Of a stretch of 64,000 nucleotides of DNA, positions 58,761 to 64,000 are shown one piece after another (within the stretch, counting starts at the first letter, position 1; every line of letters begins with the position of its first letter). The DNA is from Arthrobacter sp. OAP107. Lineage in GTDB: Bacteria; Actinomycetota; Actinomycetes; Actinomycetales; Micrococcaceae. A model generated the notes under the pieces. The model saw only the letters and a program-made list of their open reading frames with translations. It was not told the DNA's origin and ran no database searches. The stretch is from positions 2,170,001-2,234,000 of the forward strand of contig NZ_JBEPOK010000001.1 of NCBI RefSeq assembly GCF_040546765.1, in the 5' to 3' direction. The position numbers and the translations under genes are program-made.

Positions 58761-59594
58761 CTAGGCGCTGATGACATTGAAACCGAGCAGCAGGTACAGG
58801 GCGAGGCCCAGGAAGATGCGGTACCAGACAAACAGCCGGTAGCTCCGCGTTGAGATGAACTTCAGGAACCAGCCGATGATGACGTAGCCGATCGCGAACG
58901 CAATCACCGTTGCCAGGGCTGTCTCCCCCAGGCCGAAGGGGCCGCTCACGCCGTCCTTGGCCACCACCTTGAAGAGCTGGTAAAGGCCGCTGCCGAAAAC
59001 TGCAGGGATGGCAAGCAGGAAGGAGTAGCGGGCGGCGGCTTCACGCGTGTAGCCCATGAGGAGCCCGGCCGTGATGGTGCCGCCGGAGCGGGAAACACCC
59101 GGAATCAGGGCCATGGCCTGGGCGAAGCCGTAGAGGATGCCGTGCTTGTAGGTGAGCCTGGAGAGGTCCCGGTCCTGCTTGCCGACGGCGTCCGCCACGG
59201 CGAGGATGAGGCCGAAGACGATCAGCATGGTGGCAACGATCCACAGGCTCCGCAGGACTGATTCGATCTGGTCCTGGAACAGCAGGCCCAGGACGATGAT
59301 GGGCAGGCTGCCCAGAATCACCAGCCAGCCCATCCGGGCGTCCGGGTCCTGGCGCGGGACCCGCCCGGTCAGCGAGCCGAACCAGGCCTTCACGATCCGG
59401 ACGATGTCCCGCCAGAAGTAGACGATGACGGCCGTCTCCGTGCCGAGCTGTGTGATGGCGGTGAAGGCCGCGCCGGGGTCCGCCGCATTCGGCAGGAAGG
59501 ACCCCACAATCCGGAGGTGGGCGCTCGATGAAATCGGGAGGAATTCGGTCAGTCCCTGCACAAGACCCAGCAGGGCCGCTTCAATCCAGTTCAC
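58761..59594 (-). CDS. uppP: undecaprenyl-diphosphatase
   Basis: Membrane enzyme of 277 aa (BacA/UppP family) that recycles undecaprenyl diphosphate to the monophosphate carrier for cell-wall synthesis. Conserved motifs: GLVQGLTEFLPISSSAHL (about residues 10-27, with the catalytic Glu and Ser) and ALIPGVSRSGGTITAGLLMG (about 161-180, catalytic Arg). About eight membrane helices. Overexpression of this family gives bacitracin resistance. It leads the uppP-mshC operon and diverges from the aldo/keto reductase gene. Confidence 0.95.
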   Translation of the reverse strand: MNWIEAALLGLVQGLTEFLPISSSAHLRIVGSFLPNAADPGAAFTAITQLGTETAVIVYFWRDIVRIVKAWFGSLTGRVPRQDPDARMGWLVILGSLPIIVLGLLFQDQIESVLRSLWIVATMLIVFGLILAVADAVGKQDRDLSRLTYKHGILYGFAQAMALIPGVSRSGGTITAGLLMGYTREAAARYSFLLAIPAVFGSGLYQLFKVVAKDGVSGPFGLGETALATVIAFAIGYVIIGWFLKFISTRSYRLFVWYRIFLGLALYLLLGFNVISA

Positions 59595-59644
59595 GCTAAG
59601 ACCCTACGTCATGATGCGGGTGGTTTCCCCGTAAGCTAGCTGCT

Positions 59645-60583
59645 ATGCAGCAGCGTTACATCGGCAACAGCGGGCTCCGCGCCTCCTCCCTCTCCCTGGG
59701 TACTATGTCGTGGTCCCGTGAAACGGACGAGCAGGATGCCTCGGAGCTGCTGCGCACCTTCGTGGACGCCGGCGGGACGCTCGTGGACACCGCTGCCTCC
59801 TATGCGGACGGCCAGGCTGAAGCCATGCTCGGGTCGATGCTGGGCGACGTCGTCTCCCGCACGGAAGTGGTCATCTCCACCAAAGCCGGCGTGTCGCCGT
59901 CGGACGGGCGGCAGCGGGTGGACGCGTCACGGAACGCCATGCTGTCCGGACTGGATGCCAGCCTGGCGCGGCTCGGCACCGACTACGTCGATCTCTGGCT
60001 CGCCCAGGCATGGGACCCCAACGTCCCGCTTGGCGAGACGTTGTCCGCCCTCGACTTCGCCGTCCGCAGCGGACGGGCCCGCTATGCGGGAATCGCCAAC
60101 TACAACGGCTGGCAGACCGCCAAGGCCGCCGCCATCGCGGAATTCCCGCTCGTGGCCAACCAGTCCGAGTACTCGCTCCTGCGGCGCGGGCCCGAGGCGG
60201 AACTGGTGCCGGCCATCGAGGACGCGGGCCTGGGGCTGATGGCGTGGGCGCCGCTGGGCCGCGGCGTCCTCACCGGCAAGTACCGCGGTCATGTGCCCGC
60301 CGATTCCAGGGCGGCCGGCACCCGGCTGGCCAACTACGTGGAGCCCTACCTTGAGCAGCCCTCGTCGCAGGTGGTTGAGGCTGTTGCCATGGCGGCCCGC
60401 GGGCTGGGCCGTTCGTCCCTGGACGTGGCGCTCAGCTGGCTGCTGTCCCAACACGGAGTGGCTACCGCCATCGTGGGTGCGCGCATGCCGGTCCAGCTCA
60501 AGGAAATCCTGGATGCCCAGCTCACGCCGCTGCCGGCGGAAATAGCACGTGCCCTGGAGGATGTCTCCAGCAGCCTGGCCTAG
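59645..60583 (+). CDS. aldo/keto reductase
   Basis: NADP(H)-dependent oxidoreductase of 312 aa, TIM-barrel AKR family. Visible elements: LGTMSWSRETDEQDASELLRTFVDAGGTLVDTAASY (Asp and Tyr of the active site, about residues 18-54), TKAGVSPSD (Lys, about 80), LWLAQAWDPN where the usual catalytic His is replaced (WLAQAW), and the cofactor-binding AWAPLGRGVLTGKY and VGARMPVQLKE. The substitution of the typical His deserves note and may change substrate or rate. It starts 50 bases from uppP on the other strand. Confidence 0.87.
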   Translation: MQQRYIGNSGLRASSLSLGTMSWSRETDEQDASELLRTFVDAGGTLVDTAASYADGQAEAMLGSMLGDVVSRTEVVISTKAGVSPSDGRQRVDASRNAMLSGLDASLARLGTDYVDLWLAQAWDPNVPLGETLSALDFAVRSGRARYAGIANYNGWQTAKAAAIAEFPLVANQSEYSLLRRGPEAELVPAIEDAGLGLMAWAPLGRGVLTGKYRGHVPADSRAAGTRLANYVEPYLEQPSSQVVEAVAMAARGLGRSSLDVALSWLLSQHGVATAIVGARMPVQLKEILDAQLTPLPAEIARALEDVSSSLA

Positions 60584-60585
60584 GG

Positions 60586-60849
60586 TTACTCTTCGACGAT
60601 TTCGAGATCCTCGTCGTCGACTTCGCCCTCTTCCTCTTCGTCTTCCTCGTCATCGAAAACCTGCAGCGGCGTCACTTCGTTGTAGGCCTCATAAAGGGCG
60701 TCCTCATAGACTTCGAAGGCATCGGCAACTGCAAAGAATGCCGTCTCCACTGAGGGGTCACCATCCCCGCGGCGGGCCGAGGCGGCTGCAAGGTGTTCTT
60801 CCAAAGCGGCAGTCAAGGACTGAAGCGCGACACGCGGATCGATGCTCAT
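60586..60849 (-). CDS. small acidic hypothetical protein
   Basis: An 87-aa product, MSIDPRVALQSLTAALEEHL at the start. The N-terminal half is helical (about residues 5-62), followed by a highly acidic tail dominated by Glu and Asp (about 65-87). It contains no cysteine. This type is conserved beside DUF5703 genes in Micrococcaceae by my recollection and is sometimes named primosomal protein without experimental basis. It converges on the aldo/keto reductase with two bases between and diverges from the DUF5703 gene. Confidence 0.72.
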   Translation of the reverse strand: MSIDPRVALQSLTAALEEHLAAASARRGDGDPSVETAFFAVADAFEVYEDALYEAYNEVTPLQVFDDEEDEEEEGEVDDEDLEIVEE

Positions 60850-60888
60850 GCCTTCACGTTAGCGGGAAAAGGACGAAAATGGAGAGCA

Positions 60889-61122
60889 ATGAAGGAACAT
60901 TTTCTGACCAGCTCGGTCCTGCGGGAACGGGACTACGCACGTCAATACGAGTACCTCGTATTGACCGTCGGTCCTGAGGATTCCCTGCCCGAAGCCCGGC
61001 GCCGGCTCGTGGAACACTCCGAGTACGGCAAGTGGGAACTCGAGCGCAGCAGGCTGTACGTGGGTGGCGGCAGGCGCTTCTGGCTGCGCCGCCGGGTCAC
61101 TCAGGTGCAGCGTACCGTCTAG
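60889..61122 (+). CDS. DUF5703 family protein
   Basis: Actinobacterial protein of 77 aa: MKEHFLTSSVLRERDYARQYEYLVLTVGPED, then LPEARRRLVEHSEYGKWELERSRLYVGGGRRFWLRRRV. The ending is strongly basic. The ATG at 60889 has GGAGAG before it; the open frame reaches upstream to 60793 but overlaps the divergent gene. Function unknown; short beta-alpha-beta layout with conserved Arg and Trp residues suggests a binding role. Confidence 0.8.
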   Translation: MKEHFLTSSVLRERDYARQYEYLVLTVGPEDSLPEARRRLVEHSEYGKWELERSRLYVGGGRRFWLRRRVTQVQRTV

Positions 61123-61138
61123 GCCGCTCCGGCCTTCC

Positions 61139-61165
61139 GGGCGCGCACCGCGATGATGCGCGCCC
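61139..61165. terminator. hairpin between DUF5703 and acyl-CoA dehydrogenase genes
   Basis: Nine-bp perfect stem (61139-61147 with 61157-61165) and a nine-base loop between convergent genes. No clear T-run. Confidence 0.5.
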
Positions 61166-61183
61166 GCTATGTGCTGCGCCCCG

Positions 61184-62344
61184 CTAGTCTTCGAGCGGGC
61201 CCAGCCAGGCGTTGGCCACGGTGTTGTGGGCCGACTCGTCGTCCGAGGGGTGGAACATTCCGGCCAGGACGTCACGGTACAGGCGCTCCAGTTCCGAACC
61301 GCGGAAGTAGCTGGAGCCGCCGGAGACCCGGATGGCAAGGTCCACCACAGTCCGCGCCGTTTCCGTGGCCCGGACCTTGACGCCCACCAGCTTGGGAAAC
61401 CACTGGCTGCCGTGGTCCGCCACGCGGTCCACATCGCCGGCCACCACCGAAAGCTGGGGGTAGAGCGCATCCATGGCCATGGCGGCCTCGGCCACCTTCC
61501 ACCTGATGTCGGGATCCTGCGCCAGGCTCCGGCCGCCGTTCTTGAATGATGTCCGGCGCCTGGCGGCTTCCACGGACAGCACCAGGGCCCGCTCACCGAT
61601 GCCCGCGTAGACGCCCGCAAGCAGGGTCTCAAAGCACGCGAAGATCGCAAAGATCAGCGGATCCGGGTTGGGACCCACCGGGAGCTTCCGGAAGATGCGG
61701 CCGGGCGGGACAACTGCACCGTCCAGGATGGTGGTGTTGGACTGGCTGGCCCGCATGCCCAGCGTGTTCCAGTCCTCCAGGATCCGGTAGCCGGGAGTGT
61801 CCCGCCGGATGAAGCCGTGCACCAGTTCGCCGTCGCCGTCGCGTGCAGCAGGGTCCTTCCCGAAGATGCCCAGGCGCGTCCAGGCCGGCGAGAGGCTCGT
61901 GAAGATCTTGGTGCCCGTGAACGAGTACCCGCCGTCCGGCAGGGGCCTTGCCTCTGTCAGCGAATCGAACAAAACGGAGTCGTTGCCGGCCTCCGAGTTG
62001 CCGAAGGCGAAGACCTCCCCCGCCGCTGCCTCCTGCAGCACGAAGTCCAGGGAAGAGTCGCCGCGTGCAGCGAGGACGCGGGCTACGCCTGTCCAGACCA
62101 GGTGCATGTTGACGGCCAGCGCGGTGGCGGGAGCCGCCGTCGCCAGTCGCCGCTGGCAGCGGACCGCGGCCTCCAGACCCAGGCCCGCCCCGCCGTCGGA
62201 CTTCGGCACGAAAAGCTTCAGGTACCCGGCGGCGGCGAGCTCCTCCAGATCCTCCGTGAAAAAGCGGTTCTGCTGGTCGTACTCCGCTGCCCGCCCCCGG
62301 ATCCGTTCGAGCAGGCTGTCGGGCAGCAGCTGTTCCGGTTCCAC
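61184..62344 (-). CDS. acyl-CoA dehydrogenase-like flavoprotein
   Basis: Flavoprotein of 386 aa with the acyl-CoA dehydrogenase layout: N-terminal helical domain (residues 1-110), middle beta domain (GYSFTGTKIFTSLSPAWTRLGIFG, about 140-165, and GYRILEDWNTLGMRASQSNT, about 195-215) and a C-terminal helical domain (about 235-375). The usual catalytic Glu position is not obvious, and the C-terminal part resembles the type-2 domain found in flavin monooxygenases such as DszC-like enzymes. So it could oxidise an acyl-CoA or use reduced flavin to oxygenate a substrate. It follows the M20 peptidase gene by 8 bases. Confidence 0.8.
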   Translation of the reverse strand: MEPEQLLPDSLLERIRGRAAEYDQQNRFFTEDLEELAAAGYLKLFVPKSDGGAGLGLEAAVRCQRRLATAAPATALAVNMHLVWTGVARVLAARGDSSLDFVLQEAAAGEVFAFGNSEAGNDSVLFDSLTEARPLPDGGYSFTGTKIFTSLSPAWTRLGIFGKDPAARDGDGELVHGFIRRDTPGYRILEDWNTLGMRASQSNTTILDGAVVPPGRIFRKLPVGPNPDPLIFAIFACFETLLAGVYAGIGERALVLSVEAARRRTSFKNGGRSLAQDPDIRWKVAEAAMAMDALYPQLSVVAGDVDRVADHGSQWFPKLVGVKVRATETARTVVDLAIRVSGGSSYFRGSELERLYRDVLAGMFHPSDDESAHNTVANAWLGPLED

Positions 62345-62352
62345 CGCTAGCC

Positions 62353-63657
62353 TCAGTAGTTGGTGAGCAGCGTATTCAGGACGCGGGCGCCGAACTTCAG
62401 CGATTCCGCAGGAACCCGTTCGTCGACGCCATGGAACATGCCGGTGAAGTCGAGGTCGTCCGGCAGCTGCAGGGGTGCGAAGCCGTAGCCGGTGATGCCG
62501 AGCTTGGAAAGCGACTTGTTGTCGGTGCCGCCGGACAGGGTGTACGGGAGAACCTTCGCGCCCGGATCTTCAGAGTGCAGGGCGTCGATCATCGAGTCGA
62601 CCAGGTTACCGGCGAACGGCACTTCCAGGGAGACATCGTTGTGCACGTAGCTGACGTCAACGCCGCTGCCCGCCAGCTCCTTGACGATCTCGAGGACCTG
62701 GTCCTGCTGGCCCGCGAGGGTCCGGCAGTCCACCAGTGCCTCAGCGGACTCGGGGATGACGTTGTGCTTGTAGCCGCCGCCCAGCAGCGTCGGGTTGGAC
62801 GTATTCTGCAGCGTGGCCCCCACGAAGCGGGCCACCGTGCCCAGTTCCTTCAGCAGCAGTTCCGGGTTGTCGGGATCGAATTCGACGCCGGTCAGTTCCG
62901 TCACGCCGTCCAGGAACTGGCGCGTGGTGGCGGTCAGCTCGATGGGCCACTGGTACTCACCGATGCGGGTTACGGCGCCGGCGAGACGGGTGATGGCATT
63001 GTCAGTGTTGATCTGCGAGCCGTGGCCGGCGCGGCCGTGCGCCACGAGCCGGAGCCAGGAGATGCCCTTTTCTGCCGTCTGCAGCAGGTAGGCGCGCTGG
63101 CCGCCGATGGTGGTCGAGAAGCCGCCCACTTCGGAAATGGCCTCGGTGGCACCCTCGAACAGCTCGGGCCGGTGCTTCACCGCGTACTGGGCGCCGTGCA
63201 CGCCGCCCGCCTCCTCATCGGCAAAGAACGCAAAGACAATGTCCCGCTTGGGCTTGCGCCCGGTGCGGGCGAAGTTGCGCAGCACGGACAGGATCATCGC
63301 ATCCATGTCCTTCATGTCCACCGCGCCGCGGCCCCAGATCAGGCCGTCCTTGAGCTCGCCGCTGAACGGGTCCACGGACCACTGCTCACGGAGGGCGGGC
63401 ACCACGTCCAGGTGGCCGTGGACCACGAGGGCGCTGGCAGAGGGGTCCTCGCCCGCCATCCGGGTGACCACGCTGGCCCGGCCCGGTTCCGATTCGAAGA
63501 TTTCCGCCTCCAGCCCCACCTCGCTGATCAGGCCTGCGGTGTATTCGGCCGCCGCGCGTTCGCCGGGACCCGAGCCATCCCCGTAGTTGGATGAATCGAT
63601 GCGGATGAGCTCCTGGCAGATGGTGACGACTTCATCCTCTGGCCGAACGTGAGACAT
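62353..63657 (-). CDS. M20/M25/M40 family metallopeptidase
   Basis: Zinc aminoacylase/peptidase-type hydrolase of 434 aa. Active-site motifs: VHGHLDVVPA (about residues 81-90), GRGAVDMKDMDAMIL (about 108-122, bridging Asp) and FFADEEAGGVHGA (about 143-155, Glu pair), plus a lid domain and the late His in PYTLSGGTDNKSL region. It is a different subgroup from the dipeptidase at the start of the window, closer to ArgE/DapE-type deacylases. Its gene leads a pair with the acyl-CoA dehydrogenase-like gene. Confidence 0.88.
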   Translation of the reverse strand: MSHVRPEDEVVTICQELIRIDSSNYGDGSGPGERAAAEYTAGLISEVGLEAEIFESEPGRASVVTRMAGEDPSASALVVHGHLDVVPALREQWSVDPFSGELKDGLIWGRGAVDMKDMDAMILSVLRNFARTGRKPKRDIVFAFFADEEAGGVHGAQYAVKHRPELFEGATEAISEVGGFSTTIGGQRAYLLQTAEKGISWLRLVAHGRAGHGSQINTDNAITRLAGAVTRIGEYQWPIELTATTRQFLDGVTELTGVEFDPDNPELLLKELGTVARFVGATLQNTSNPTLLGGGYKHNVIPESAEALVDCRTLAGQQDQVLEIVKELAGSGVDVSYVHNDVSLEVPFAGNLVDSMIDALHSEDPGAKVLPYTLSGGTDNKSLSKLGITGYGFAPLQLPDDLDFTGMFHGVDERVPAESLKFGARVLNTLLTNY

Positions 63658-63852
63658 TGATCACTCCTTGTAGCGGGGGAAACGCGGATTCATGCGGGTT
63701 GTGGCGGCTTTTGGCGGCCGTAACTCCCGGGTTCAGCCTACCCAGTCGACTCGATTCCATCTTTCCGGAAAGTTCGTGTTAGAGTTTTTCTCGCTGCTTC
63801 GGAGAGAAGCGAACCGCTGAAAGGCGTGAGAGAGTCCTCCGAAATACCACCT

Positions 63853-63935
63853 GCGCGGGTGGCGGAATGGCAGACGCGCTAGCTTGAGGTGCTAGTCCTC
63901 GAAAGGGGGTGGGGGTTCAAGTCCCCCTCCGCGCA
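63853..63935 (+). tRNA. tRNA-Leu (anticodon GAG)
   Basis: The acceptor GCGCGGG pairs with TCCGCGC, followed by discriminator A. The D-arm contains GGCGGAATGGCAGACGCG, the anticodon stem CTAGC/GCTAG has the loop TTGAGGT with anticodon GAG, a long class II variable arm follows, and the T-arm is GGGGGTTCAAGTCCCCC. The 3' CCA is not encoded (ACA follows). It reads CUC and CUU leucine codons. A terminator follows at once. Confidence 0.95.
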
Positions 63936-63946
63936 CAAAGGGAAAA

Positions 63947-63980
63947 CCCCGGGAATCCAATGGATTCCCGGGGGTTTTTT
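63947..63980 (+). terminator. Rho-independent terminator of the tRNA-Leu gene
   Basis: Perfect 12-bp stem (63947-63958 with 63962-63973), AAT loop, followed by G and six T. Confidence 0.9.
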
Positions 63981-64000
63981 CGTTTCTTCCCAAACTCCGG

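Noticed and set aside
1..64000. CRISPR array, prophage, toxin-antitoxin or restriction locus
   Set aside because: No regularly spaced direct repeats with spacers, no phage structural or integrase genes, no recognisable toxin, nuclease or methylase pair were found.

Overview
The window is a chromosomal segment of a high-GC Gram-positive actinobacterium, most likely Arthrobacter, Pseudarthrobacter or a close relative (Micrococcaceae). The evidence is a complete Pup-proteasome locus with a fused pafBC gene, the mycothiol gene mshC, the actinobacterial RNA polymerase factor rbpA, a cytochrome bcc-aa3 branch with diheme QcrC and lipoprotein CtaC, a DasR-type regulator with its operator, and frequent GTG/TTG starts. 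Most of it is housekeeping DNA.

Layout. 0.1-5.4 kb: M20 dipeptidase, A-type Fe-S carrier (erpA) and the oxidase operon ctaC-ctaD-ctaF. 5.4-6.8 kb: divergent ptsH (HPr) and a DasR-like GntR regulator sharing a DasR-type operator. 6.8-11.2 kb: the opposing ctaE-qcrC-qcrA-qcrB operon. 11.3-18.4 kb: trpD and single genes (stand-alone Lrp ligand-binding domain, DUF3054, a VOC protein followed by a PhnB-like remnant, secreted GH16 glycosidase, cyclodeaminase-family protein, metallo-beta-lactamase-fold hydrolase, DHFR-family reductase, alpha/beta hydrolase). 18.4-21.2 kb: a gene-poor, partly AT-rich patch with a twice-frameshifted GntR regulator and small doubtful ORFs. 21.2-26.0 kb: cytosine-deaminase-like amidohydrolase, a UvrA-like ABC protein, and a VOC/AraC pair. 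26.1-29.2 kb: a compact type III polyketide synthase, methyltransferase and FAD monooxygenase operon. 29.2-35.2 kb: deformylase, S9 peptidase, RlmA-like methyltransferase, NfeD/stomatin pair and rbpA with a structured leader.

35.3-56.3 kb is one long minus-strand run: HAD hydrolase, site-2 protease, trmI, mpa, dop, pup, prcB, prcA, pafA, two FKBP prolyl isomerases, pafBC, a small membrane protein, tatA, tatC, a helY-type helicase, an amidohydrolase and polyprenol-phosphate-mannose synthase. It holds the complete pupylation cycle (Dop activates Pup, PafA ligates it, Mpa unfolds, PrcAB degrades) with its DNA-damage regulator and Tat export. 56.5-64 kb: PAC2 protein, the uppP-mshC operon, aldo/keto reductase, small actinobacterial proteins, acyl-CoA dehydrogenase-like protein, M20 peptidase and tRNA-Leu(GAG).

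I found no CRISPR array, prophage, intact insertion sequence or clear defence system. The points most worth a second look are the DasR operator at ptsH/dasR, the possibly leaderless ctaE, the type III PKS operon, the rbpA leader with a possible 27-codon peptide, the decayed patch at 18.4-21.2 kb, several unusually long perfect intergenic hairpins, and a cluster of short tandem duplications around pafBC.
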